Notes: generated by a model not told the origin, from the sequence alone. Shown: positions 1-7,243, counted from the stretch's first letter. The stretch: DNA of 7,696 bases from a bacterium (GCA_024224995.1 JAAENB010000859.1:1-7696); one strand, 5' to 3'. Program-made: numbers and translations.

Positions 1-90
1 ATACCTCCGCAGAACGTTCGGAACTCGCTCCGCTCAAACAGCCTCACAACCCGCAGAGGTATCACTCCGGGCATGGTTCACATTCCGAAC
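1..90. repeat. Nested inverted repeats at left edge
   Basis: Positions 1-10 (ATACCTCCGC) and 53-62 (GCAGAGGTAT) are inverted copies with one mismatch. Offset from them, 16-23 (GTTCGGAA) and 83-90 (TTCCGAAC) form a second, perfect 8-bp inverted pair. The two pairs interlock, so they cannot both form one simple hairpin. The arrangement resembles a fragment of a dispersed repeat or miniature element, and it may continue beyond the window. No transposase or target-site duplication is visible, so the class of element is not known. Confidence 0.4.
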
Positions 91-202
91 TATGTTTTTC
101 GGTATATTAAGACACGACCGACCCTGTATAGCAGGGAAAAAATACGTTAGAAACAAAATAGTATTACGGGCTACTTCCAGGCCCGCGCACAAGCAAAATT
201 AA

Positions 203-244
203 GGGGCTACCCGGGGTGCGACCCCTGCGAGGGGTTTCAAACCC
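203..244 (-). terminator. Chain of overlapping GC-rich hairpins, possible mutS2 terminator
   Basis: On the minus strand the segment reads as alternating complementary blocks: ACCCCT (235-230), CGC, AGGGGT (226-221), CGC, ACCCC (217-213), then GGGTAG and CCCC (206-203), followed by TTAATTTT. The central AGGGGT block can pair either with the block before it or with one of the blocks after it, each time with a CGC loop for the nearest partners. A further GGGTTT/AAACCC pair (232-237 and 239-244) overlaps the first. The T-rich run after the last CCCC fits an intrinsic terminator for transcripts leaving mutS2, which ends about 130 bp upstream. The run is interrupted, so this is a tentative call; a repetitive extragenic palindrome is an equal alternative. 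Confidence 0.35.
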
Positions 245-291
245 ACGTTATGAAGAAGAAAGCCCCGGATAATATCTTCCGAAACAAACCC

Positions 292-319
292 GTAGAGGCG
301 CTGCATCCAACGTCTCTGC
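292..319. repeat. 12-bp-stem hairpin, dispersed palindrome type
   Basis: The left arm GTAGAGGCGCTG pairs with the right arm CAACGTCTCTGC around a four-base CATC loop. Of twelve pairs, nine are Watson-Crick, two are G-T and one (301/310) is a mismatch. The sequence looks like a decayed copy of a palindrome whose arm is GTAGAGACGTTGCA, which I recall as a dispersed intergenic repeat in many bacterial genomes. The substitutions that turn perfect pairs into G-T wobbles would be tolerated in RNA. On the minus strand the hairpin follows mutS2 by about 60 bp and is followed by GGGTTTGTTT, so it could also help end transcription. Confidence 0.5.
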
Positions 320-346
320 AGCCCAACCCGTTGCAAACTTTTTAAC

Positions 347-381
347 CTCGAACCTCAAACTTCAAACTTCAAACTTCAAAC
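347..381. repeat. Heptamer tandem array (TTCAAAC), overlaps mutS2 stop
   Basis: Five contiguous 7-bp units are visible: CTCGAAC, CTCAAAC and then three exact TTCAAAC copies. On the minus strand the unit reads GTTTGAA. The unit nearest the gene (375-381) supplies the last sense codon (GTT, Val) and the TGA stop of mutS2 at 376-378, so the array begins exactly at the end of the gene. Unit divergence increases away from the gene. A related array lies upstream of the chemoreceptor gene (4928-4955). Confidence 0.75.
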
Positions 382-2814
382 TCTCAAGAGCGCTATACTA
401 ACCCCATCGCCGCCTTCGCCCGATTCTCCGGGGCGGTAGTCTGCGACGTAGATAGATGTTTTCAGGTTTTCCCGTACTGCTGTTTTCAGGGCGCCGGTGC
501 CGTGGCCGTGGATAATTACAACTGAGGAGACGCCCGATCGTGACATGTGGTCAAGTTCCTGTCCCAGAAGGGAGAGGGCTTCTTCCACCCGTTTGCCGCG
601 CATGTCAATAGTGTTATAGGCGGTTTGCATGGTGAAAGGGATTACGCCGTCAGCAGGGGCCGTCTGTTTTGGCGCGGGTTTTTTCACTGTTCTAAAATCA
701 TTTTTTTTCTTCCCGGAATCACTTCCGTAAGAAGTTGAAGGGGGAGGATAATAGAGATCGTCCGTTTTGAACCGTGATTTGATTGAGCCGCCAAAGAGAA
801 CCTGGGCGCTTTTACCGGAAGAATCAATACTTTCAATTTTACCTTCTTTTTCAAGGGAAGCAATGTAAACCCTGTCTCCCGGTTTGGCAGTAAGCAGATC
901 AAGGGGACGATACTCATCCTCTGTGGAGTCCCGGTTTTCTTTTTCCATAGTCCCGGAAACTTTTTCCTTAATTTCATTGATTTCCTGGCCTGCTTTTCCC
1001 GCTTCTCTGCTGTCGAGATTCTGAAGATCCGTAATGCGCTGGGCAATGGATTCACGGTAGCGGTCGAGCTCTTTTAGAAAATCGATCCCTTCTCTGTTTT
1101 TGACTTCTTTTGTTAGCTTCTCTATCTCTTTTTGTCTTAAAATAAACCGGTCTTTTTCAGCGGCAAGTTCGTCTTTAAGAGACCGGATCGTAAGCCGTTC
1201 TTCCGTTAGTTCCTGTTCGTATTTTTGCACTTTTTCAAGAAGCGATTCAAGAGAGAAATCACTGCTGTCCAGGAGTTCCCGGGAACGGGAAATGACTTTT
1301 TCCAGCAAGCCGTAATTACGGGCAATTTCCATGGCATAACTCACTCCCGGAAGCCCGGTAATGAGGCGGTACGTTGGTTTAAGGGTCTCCATGTCGAAAG
1401 AGACCGAGGCATTTTCAAACCGTGAATCGCCGGAGGCAAGCTCCTTCAGTTCGGTGTAGTGAGTGGTGGAAACGATCCTGCTTCCGGTGTCGGCCAGGGA
1501 TTCAAGAATTGCCTGGGCCAGGGCCGCGCCCTGACGGGGATTGGTGCCCACAATGATCTCGTCAATGAGCACCAGGGTTCTGTTGTCTGCTTTTTTCAGC
1601 ATTTCATTAATGATCACGATCTGGCCGGAATAGGTGGAAAGGGATTGTTCAAGGCTCTGGTCGTCGCCAATGTCGGCCAGGATATTGGTGAAAATACCAA
1701 TGGTGGAGTCCTCCCTCGCGGGGATGTGAAGACCGTACATCGCCAGGAGAACACAGAGTCCTAATGTCTTGAGCAGAACCGTTTTACCCCCGGTATTTGC
1801 CCCGGAAATGATAAGACAGTTAAAGTCCTTGCCCAGTTCAACGTTGTTGGAAATAACAGAGCCCGGCTGCATAAGGTGGAGCAGGGGATGTATGGCATCG
1901 AATAAAATAATCTCCGGTTCTTCGGAAATTTCAGGTTCGTTGCTGTTGGTGGCAATGCTGAACTTTGAAGCAGCGTTAATACAATCAAGGAACGAAATTA
2001 TTTCAAAGTTATTTCTCAGCTCCGGAGAATGAGTCCCCACTTCAAGAGAAAGGGTTTTGAGAATGCGGCTGATCTCTCTCTGGAGGTCCAGTTCCAGCAT
2101 AATGATTTTATTATTAAGACCCGTGATTTTATCCGGTTCGAAATAGACTGTAGCGCCGCTGGAAGAAATATCATGGACAGTGCCCTGGATCTTGTTTTTC
2201 ATGTTCGAACGGACCAGCAGAACATAGCGCTGGTTTACGGTTGTATAGATCTTTTCCTGGAGAATATTATCCATATGAGGCGACGAGATTATTTTTGAGA
2301 CGGCTTTTTCTATTTCCTGTTTCGCGGAAAAAATATTGTCGGCGATCCGTTTTAACTGGGGATATTTTTGAGGGCTCAGTTCGTTTTTGTCCGTAATGGA
2401 TTCGATAAGGAGTTTCCCAATAATATCAAGAGGATCAAGGCGAATAAATTCATCCGTCAGGGTGTCGAATTCTTCTTTCCATTCTTTGAGAAAGGCTTTG
2501 ATCCGTTCCGAGCCCATTATAAAACTTTTGATTTTTGCCAGCTCATCTAAACTCAGGATGGAATCTTTTTCCGCCCTTGTAAGAAAGGGCTCAATATTGG
2601 TAATACCGCCAAAGTGAAGAGTATCGCCCCGTAATTGAAGCTCCTTCAAATGAGAGATTTTTTTCATCCGGATCTTCACCTGGAAAAGAGGAAGCGGTTC
2701 CAGGTTATTTACCAGGAATTTCCCACCGGGAGTGGCGCACAAAGACTCAAGCTTTTTAATGACCGCGGGCCATTCAAGAATATTTAAAACATGTTGTGAT
2801 AATTGCTTATTCAT
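376..2814 (-). CDS. mutS2: MutS2 ATPase/endonuclease with Smr domain
   Basis: This is a full-length MutS2-family protein of 812 residues, slightly longer than the usual ~780. The N-terminus (NILEWPAVIKKLESLC) is the typical family opening. The ATPase core has Walker A GANTGGKT (338-345), the signature QSLEQSLSTYSG (386-397), Walker B LVLIDE (414-419) followed by IIVGTNP, and the STTHY switch (449-453). A coiled coil follows (about 510-605), then a KOW-like segment (about 645-690) and a C-terminal Smr domain with IDMRG (736-740) and HGHGTG (769-774). Known family roles are suppression of homologous recombination and, in Bacillus, splitting of collided ribosomes; which applies here is unknown. 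It lacks the mismatch-binding domain of MutS. The ATG at 2814 is preferred, with GAG/AGAG purines just upstream; an in-frame TTG at 2826 would add four residues but has no ribosome binding site. Only 86 bp separate it from the chemoreceptor and no terminator is seen between them, so co-transcription is possible. Confidence 0.95.
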   Translation of the reverse strand: MNKQLSQHVLNILEWPAVIKKLESLCATPGGKFLVNNLEPLPLFQVKIRMKKISHLKELQLRGDTLHFGGITNIEPFLTRAEKDSILSLDELAKIKSFIMGSERIKAFLKEWKEEFDTLTDEFIRLDPLDIIGKLLIESITDKNELSPQKYPQLKRIADNIFSAKQEIEKAVSKIISSPHMDNILQEKIYTTVNQRYVLLVRSNMKNKIQGTVHDISSSGATVYFEPDKITGLNNKIIMLELDLQREISRILKTLSLEVGTHSPELRNNFEIISFLDCINAASKFSIATNSNEPEISEEPEIILFDAIHPLLHLMQPGSVISNNVELGKDFNCLIISGANTGGKTVLLKTLGLCVLLAMYGLHIPAREDSTIGIFTNILADIGDDQSLEQSLSTYSGQIVIINEMLKKADNRTLVLIDEIIVGTNPRQGAALAQAILESLADTGSRIVSTTHYTELKELASGDSRFENASVSFDMETLKPTYRLITGLPGVSYAMEIARNYGLLEKVISRSRELLDSSDFSLESLLEKVQKYEQELTEERLTIRSLKDELAAEKDRFILRQKEIEKLTKEVKNREGIDFLKELDRYRESIAQRITDLQNLDSREAGKAGQEINEIKEKVSGTMEKENRDSTEDEYRPLDLLTAKPGDRVYIASLEKEGKIESIDSSGKSAQVLFGGSIKSRFKTDDLYYPPPSTSYGSDSGKKKNDFRTVKKPAPKQTAPADGVIPFTMQTAYNTIDMRGKRVEEALSLLGQELDHMSRSGVSSVVIIHGHGTGALKTAVRENLKTSIYVADYRPGESGEGGDGVSIALLRV

Positions 2815-2900
2815 AACTCTACTCAAAAATTTATTTTTGTCACAGAGTACACAATAGCGGAATTTGTAAACCTAAAAAATGATAAACCGGTGGAAAATAT

Positions 2901-4913
2901 TTATACATTGAAAAAGTCTACTTTTTCTTTCAGTTTTTGCATTACACCCGAGATTTCGTTTACACTGCCCGTGAGTTCTTCAGCGCCTGAAGCGTTAAGC
3001 TGAGTTAGTTCATTGATCGTGGTAATCGATTTCATGACCTCGCCAACGGAGGTCTTTTGTTCTTCCGTAGCCATGCGCACGTCATCGGAGCGGCCTATTG
3101 CCTCATCGGCGTTTTTGTTTACTGTCGTGTTTTTATCCTGCTGTTTTTCCATGAAACCGAAAATTTCGTTCATCATATTATTGATTGAATCAACACCGTC
3201 AATAATATTCCCGATCTTTTCAATGGTATCAATGACATTTTTCATGCCCACATCTATTTCGTCATTGTTGATCTTCAGCAGGGAATCGATCTCTTTAATA
3301 CTGGACGCTGTTTGATCCGCCAGTTTGGATACCTCGTCGGCAACAACGGCAAAACCTCTACCCGCGTCCCCGGCCCTGGCAGCCTCAATAGCGGCGTTCA
3401 GTGAGAGCAGGTTGATCTGTTCCGAGATCTCGTTTATCATACCAATGATATTGGTAACTTCACCGGAGCTCTGGGTAATTTTCCCCATGCTGCTGTTCAT
3501 CATTTTCAGGGAGTCGTTCCCTGACGCGGCAACACCGGATATATTTTTAGATAATCCCTGGGCATCGGTAATGCGCCGGCTCATCTGTGAAATAATTTCC
3601 GAAAGCTCTTTCATGTTGGCATTGAGACTGTTCATTTGCTGAAATTGGTATTCCGCGTTGTCCGAGACATTATCTACCCCTGCTGAAATTTCTTCCATTG
3701 TTGCCGTAACCTCTTCCGAAGAGGCGGCCTGGCTCTGGGCATTGTCCGTAAAACCGGTAATGGTGCTGGTAAGGTTTTCTGCGGCAAGGGCGAGCTGAAC
3801 AATGGTGTCTTTGGTATCACTGATTACCACCCGGACCCGTTTAATAAAGGAATCGATCAAATAGAGGAGTTTGGATATTTCATCGGGTACGAGTTTTTTC
3901 ATGACAATGCACTCATTGCAGCCTTTTAGTTCGCCCGAGAGAATGGAGGGGCAGGAGATTACATTGCCGTATTGGGGGGCAAGTGAACCTACGCTAATGG
4001 CGCAATCATTCACTTCTTTGCCGAATTTTGAACAATCGGGTTTGTTGCACTGGAGTTCTTTACTGCAATTGACTTTTACCGAATGAACCGAGATGGTAAG
4101 ATCCCCTTCACCCTGGGCAAGGTTCTCAAGGCTGGCAGTAGCGTTGTCCAGGGGTTTGATAATGCTCCGGGAGATTAATAAATTTAAAATACCCCCTAAA
4201 AGAATGGCAATCAGGCCGATAATGACCTGTGTATATTTCGTAGATACAGAAATGAGTTTTGCTTCTTTATGAGAGCCCTCCATATGTTTAGCAGACGCAT
4301 TGACAAAATAAGCGGATAATTCTTCAAGTTTCCTGATACTTTCTTTGTATTTCGCAATATTCTTATTAGCTTCCTGGGGGCTTAAGGTATTGTCTTGTGT
4401 TAGTCTCATGGACATATCAAACGCCGCTTTATATATCGATAAAGCGGAAAGCATTTCCGAGATTCTGTTTGCCTGCTTTGTTTCTTGAGCGTTTTTCCCG
4501 GAGTCATTTAGAGCTGTCTCCGGGGCTTCCCCGGTATTTTGTTCCATGGAGTCTTCTGATGGATCGTCCGGTTCTTCGTTGTCTTGTTCGGACGCGGTCA
4601 ATTTTTCCAGGCGGCTGTTAAGAAAGTCTTCCAGTAATTTGTATTCGTTGTTCCAGTTTTTCGCGTACTCTTTCTGTTTTGCGGGATTCCCGATGCTAAG
4701 AAAATGATCTTTTTCGTACCGGCGCATTTGCAGGGTTCTTACCTGGATCGTTGTGAACTCTGCTGCCTCATGTGAGTCCAGCATCATAATGTCGAGTTTG
4801 TTCGAAACAAGGCTTTGTCCCAGGTATCCCGATCCGCTCACAAAAAGCAGGAACAGTATCATCATTGAAAAAAGGAGAATAAGTCGTGTACGGATCGTTA
4901 ATTTATTTAGCAT
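2901..4913 (-). CDS. Methyl-accepting chemotaxis protein with Cys-rich HAMP insertion
   Basis: This is a 670-residue transmembrane chemoreceptor. Transmembrane helix 1 lies at about 11-33, a mainly helical periplasmic sensor at 34-226, helix 2 at about 228-249, then HAMP and the cytoplasmic signalling domain (about 372-670). The highly conserved hairpin tip is clear at 498-515 ([19 protein letters not shown], with N501 and the E-A-A-R-A-G run), followed by [15 protein letters not shown]. The tip contacts CheA and CheW. The sensor opens with RRYEKDHFL (64-72), which recalls four-helix or HBM-type ligand domains, and has a strongly acidic low-complexity stretch at about 107-147. Seven cysteines (283, 289, 294, 304, 321, 332, 335) sit in a 67-residue insertion between the GDLT part of HAMP and its DEISKL part. 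There is no C-terminal NWETF-like CheR tether. The ligand cannot be read from sequence. The start is set by a strong ribosome binding site. Confidence 0.95.
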   Translation of the reverse strand: MLNKLTIRTRLILLFSMMILFLLFVSGSGYLGQSLVSNKLDIMMLDSHEAAEFTTIQVRTLQMRRYEKDHFLSIGNPAKQKEYAKNWNNEYKLLEDFLNSRLEKLTASEQDNEEPDDPSEDSMEQNTGEAPETALNDSGKNAQETKQANRISEMLSALSIYKAAFDMSMRLTQDNTLSPQEANKNIAKYKESIRKLEELSAYFVNASAKHMEGSHKEAKLISVSTKYTQVIIGLIAILLGGILNLLISRSIIKPLDNATASLENLAQGEGDLTISVHSVKVNCSKELQCNKPDCSKFGKEVNDCAISVGSLAPQYGNVISCPSILSGELKGCNECIVMKKLVPDEISKLLYLIDSFIKRVRVVISDTKDTIVQLALAAENLTSTITGFTDNAQSQAASSEEVTATMEEISAGVDNVSDNAEYQFQQMNSLNANMKELSEIISQMSRRITDAQGLSKNISGVAASGNDSLKMMNSSMGKITQSSGEVTNIIGMINEISEQINLLSLNAAIEAARAGDAGRGFAVVADEVSKLADQTASSIKEIDSLLKINNDEIDVGMKNVIDTIEKIGNIIDGVDSINNMMNEIFGFMEKQQDKNTTVNKNADEAIGRSDDVRMATEEQKTSVGEVMKSITTINELTQLNASGAEELTGSVNEISGVMQKLKEKVDFFNV

Positions 4914-4919
4914 AGCGTA

Positions 4920-4926
4920 CCTTCTC
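4920..4926 (-). promoter_or_regulatory. Ribosome binding site of the chemoreceptor gene
   Basis: On the minus strand GAGAAGG stands six bases before the ATG at 4913. Its match to the anti-Shine-Dalgarno sequence and its spacing support this start codon over later in-frame ATGs in the first transmembrane helix. Confidence 0.75.
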
Positions 4927-4927
4927 T

Positions 4928-4955
4928 GTCAAAGTTCAAAGTTAAAAGTTCAAGG
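4928..4955. repeat. Second heptamer array upstream of the chemoreceptor
   Basis: Four contiguous 7-bp units, GTCAAAG, TTCAAAG, TTAAAAG and TTCAAGG, end directly beside the ribosome binding site of the chemoreceptor. On the minus strand the unit is CTTTGAA. It differs from the array at the end of mutS2 by a single base per unit (G instead of C in the last position on the plus strand). The array lies in the 5' leader of the chemoreceptor mRNA. Confidence 0.6.
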
Positions 4956-4994
4956 TTTCTTGTCCCGGAAACTCCCTGTTTTCATGATCGGCAG

Positions 4995-5028
4995 TTTTGT
5001 TGATTCTTATTAATAAGAATCAACAAAA
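4995..5028. repeat. Perfect 34-bp palindrome between VWA and chemoreceptor genes
   Basis: The arm TTTTGTTGATTCTTATT is followed immediately by its exact complement, giving 17 matched pairs with no spacer. It starts eleven bases past the VWA stop codon and lies 82 bp before the chemoreceptor. A hairpin here is an obvious terminator candidate, but the geometry is wrong: on the minus strand the T-rich run (CTTTTTTCTTTTTT) comes before the hairpin, and AAAACTG follows it. On the plus strand the hairpin is followed by A residues. It may instead be a regulator operator, an mRNA-stabilising 3' end or a weak non-canonical terminator. Confidence 0.7.
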
Positions 5029-5038
5029 AAGAAAAAAG

Positions 5039-7237
5039 TTATTTCGATAGTCCCAGGTCAAAACCGATCCGGGCTTTTGTAATAGAGACAATTTCGCCGG
5101 TTTCCACTCTTACCAGTTTTAAGAATAATTCATGATATTTGCTTCTGCGGAACATCGTTCCCACTAAAAGCATATCGGCCCCAAGAAATTTCCCTATTTT
5201 TGCCGACTTTTTTTCGTCCGTAAGGCCGCTCATGTTCAGTTCAATTTCTTTTAACAGTTTTTGCAGGTCTTTCCGCTCGGCCATTTTAAAGGTTTTGTTT
5301 TTCGCCAGGGAAAAAATGAGCTGTTCGGTTAAATATTCCGAGTTTTTATCGTCTTTATTCTTTGGGGAAGTGATAGGGACCACACTCGCGACAGTACCCT
5401 TTTTTATGCTGATTGATGAAAAGTCAATAAGCTGGCTTATTGCTTTGTCGAAGAGTTTTTGTAAAATCTCTTCGTTTTTTTCATCGTCGGTTTTGTTGGC
5501 CTTGAAATAGCTGTCATCCGTGGGAAGCGGTTTTTCCAGAAGATTATTCAGCTCTTCTTTCGCGAAGCGGATAATGATCGTTTCCAGTTTCCCGGTAGTA
5601 AAATTCGAGCCCGTATGATGGCTCACGCTGCCGGGCTTCCCGCCTTTTGACTCGCCCCGTTCACCATAGGTAAGAAAAATATATTTCCCTTTGGAATATT
5701 GCGCTATTTGTCTCAGGATATACTCACCCGCGATATTGAGCCCGCCGGTGCCAACACTAAAGATCTTTATCCCTTTTTTCCGGGCATCTTTAACCGCTGA
5801 GACGTAATTATATTTCTGGCCATAATCAAGGTGGGCAGCGGCATCGGTAATAATAAAAGCAAGACGGATCCCGTTTTTGTTCCATTTGATTTTTCTCATG
5901 GCAATGCTAAGAGCGGACTGGAGGTCTTCAGGAGTATCCCCGCCGCCTGACGCGGTGACCCGGTTCAGCTGTTTTTGAAAACGGTCTAAATTTGATGTAA
6001 GGGCGATAGTTTTCGTGATATAGGAATCATGTTTATCTTTATATAAAACCATACCAAACCTGGTTTTTGGTTTGGAAGGAGAGTTTGCCAGGTTAAGGTT
6101 TATCAGTTCAATAGTCGATTTTAACCTGCTGATTTCCTCACCCATGCTTCCGGTAGTATCCAGGATAAAAAGAATATCAATGGGAATTTTTCTTGGAATA
6201 ATACGTTTTGTTTTCCAGGAAATATCGATCTGGCGCTTACCATTACGGGTAAACCGTATGTTTTTTCTTCCCTGCATATAGGTGATTTTAGCAATATAGT
6301 TTTTAAAACGACTTCCGTGTTCCGAAGGAAAAAACAGGAAAGAACCGTCGGAGGTGGTAGCGCCCTCTGCAAGCAGCTTTTTTTTGTGAAAGATCCGTAC
6401 CCGGGCATTGGGAACCGGTTTACCGCGATTGTCGCGAAGCTGTATTGTTATTCGTTCCCGGATCTTTATGGGGTAATGGGCGGCCTGATTTTTATATTTT
6501 TGAAGAAAGTTAACAAAATAATTAAATTGTTTATTATCATCGGCAAACCCGGCTTTTAAGCCGGAAACCTGCCTTCCTGAGGACCTGCGTCTATAGGCTT
6601 TCCTGCCGGAGGGTTTGCGTCTGTAGGATTTTCGCCTATAGGATTTGGATGATTCTCTTTTTTCGGAAGCAATATCAAGATCAGCGGGAGCAGGAGAATC
6701 GTCCGATTTATCATATTTATCGCTACGGGAGCTGCTGCCAAAGCCGCCGGAGCCAATGGCTTTTTTTAGTGAGGTCTTGCCTCTAATAACTTTTTCCGGC
6801 ATGGATGTTCCGCTTAATTCGAAAGAAGACATACCGGAAGCACCTTCGATCCGGGAGCCTTTGAACTTTTCAAGGATCTGGTACTGCGCATTAAGAATGG
6901 CAGCTCTCCTGGCCGAAGCTCTCCGGGCTCTTTTGTTTTTTAAAGACCGGGTTGCCATAGCGGAAGCGTGGACCTGGTAGGTATAATCATCCAGCCACCC
7001 GTCCCTGGTAAACCCTTTCTTAACCGGGAATTTCGACCGGTCCGCGCCGGGCGCGTATACCCGGTAGATGATCTCACAATTATCATCTTTATCATAGGTA
7101 ATTTTAACGACTTTACCGTTCTTAATAATCTCTTTTATTGTCATGCTCCGGGCATCTAAAGCGGACAGGAACAGCAGTGGGATGCTTGCGAGTAAAAAAA
7201 TGAAGATGCCTGTAGTTTTAACTCTGCCTGGTTTCAT
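5039..7237 (-). CDS. Secreted VWA protein with FlgO/CsgG-like C-terminal domain
   Basis: This is a 732-residue exported protein. Residues 1-29 form a signal peptide (basic start, hydrophobic core, probable cut after SALDA) without a lipobox cysteine. Residues about 88-165, with an AR-rich helix followed by EKFKGSRIEG, resemble the LPP20/FlgT N-terminal type of fold. A low-complexity Ser/Tyr/Arg/Lys linker follows (165-226), then a carboxypeptidase-regulatory-like beta domain (about 262-340; DNRGKPVPNARVRIF, TTSDGSFLFF). The VWA domain (about 352-545) carries a metal-ion adhesion site: D360-T-T-G-S364, T435 in GGGDTPEDLQ and D465 in FIITDAAAH. The end (about 590-727) is FlgO/CsgG-like: FKMAERKDLQKLLKE, then IGKFLGADMLLVGT and VETGEIVS. 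Such proteins act in the periplasm or outer membrane; the exact role is not known to me. It is followed by the chemoreceptor on the same strand. The start is firmly set by a strong ribosome binding site and the signal peptide. Confidence 0.9.
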   Translation of the reverse strand: MKPGRVKTTGIFIFLLASIPLLFLSALDARSMTIKEIIKNGKVVKITYDKDDNCEIIYRVYAPGADRSKFPVKKGFTRDGWLDDYTYQVHASAMATRSLKNKRARRASARRAAILNAQYQILEKFKGSRIEGASGMSSFELSGTSMPEKVIRGKTSLKKAIGSGGFGSSSRSDKYDKSDDSPAPADLDIASEKRESSKSYRRKSYRRKPSGRKAYRRRSSGRQVSGLKAGFADDNKQFNYFVNFLQKYKNQAAHYPIKIRERITIQLRDNRGKPVPNARVRIFHKKKLLAEGATTSDGSFLFFPSEHGSRFKNYIAKITYMQGRKNIRFTRNGKRQIDISWKTKRIIPRKIPIDILFILDTTGSMGEEISRLKSTIELINLNLANSPSKPKTRFGMVLYKDKHDSYITKTIALTSNLDRFQKQLNRVTASGGGDTPEDLQSALSIAMRKIKWNKNGIRLAFIITDAAAHLDYGQKYNYVSAVKDARKKGIKIFSVGTGGLNIAGEYILRQIAQYSKGKYIFLTYGERGESKGGKPGSVSHHTGSNFTTGKLETIIIRFAKEELNNLLEKPLPTDDSYFKANKTDDEKNEEILQKLFDKAISQLIDFSSISIKKGTVASVVPITSPKNKDDKNSEYLTEQLIFSLAKNKTFKMAERKDLQKLLKEIELNMSGLTDEKKSAKIGKFLGADMLLVGTMFRRSKYHELFLKLVRVETGEIVSITKARIGFDLGLSK
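6569..6643 (-). repeat. In-frame repeat coding the Arg/Tyr-rich linker
   Basis: Within the VWA gene, residues 199-223 consist of a half unit SYRRK, a full unit SYRRKPSGRK and a diverged unit AYRRRSSGRQ. The DNA shows the matching 30-bp periodicity with several silent and conservative differences, so the repeat is maintained at protein level or is an old slippage product. The linker joins the N-terminal LPP20/FlgT-like segment to the beta domain and is very basic. Confidence 0.65.
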
Positions 7238-7243
7238 AGCGAT

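Larger units (their letters stand above)
1..375. other. Intergenic region rich in inverted repeats
   Basis: No convincing gene is seen here. One plus-strand frame is open from the left edge to a stop at 148-150, but its coding content is dominated by inverted repeats and no protein family is recognisable. The region holds a pair of nested inverted repeats near the left edge, a small CCCTG/CAGGG hairpin (122-136), a CGGGC/GCCCG hairpin (167-185), a cluster of overlapping GC-rich hairpins (203-244), a 12-bp-stem hairpin (292-319) and a heptamer array running into the mutS2 stop codon. This density of small palindromes suggests remnants of dispersed extragenic repeats or miniature mobile elements. 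It is also the 3' flank of the minus-strand mutS2 gene, so one or more hairpins may end that transcript. Confidence 0.6.

Noticed and set aside
1..150. Plus-strand frame open from the left edge to a stop at 148-150
   Set aside because: It is about 49 codons long and is built largely from the inverted-repeat sequence. It has no recognisable motif, and its only ATG (73) lacks a ribosome binding site. It could be the tail of a gene to the left, but nothing supports that.
231..244. T-arm-like sequence suggesting a tRNA
   Set aside because: The GGGTTT/AAACCC pair leaves only a one-base gap and there is no acceptor stem, anticodon arm or D arm around it.
1459..1764. Plus-strand frame of 101 codons
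   Set aside because: It lies wholly opposite the conserved ATPase core of mutS2 and is explained as a shadow of that gene.
5139..5510. Plus-strand frame of 123 codons
   Set aside because: It is the antisense of the FlgO/CsgG-like domain, Ser/Phe-rich as expected for such shadows, with no ribosome binding site or family.
6645..6980. Plus-strand frame of 111 codons
   Set aside because: It is antisense to the N-terminal part of the VWA protein, whose own frame has a signal peptide and a strong ribosome binding site.
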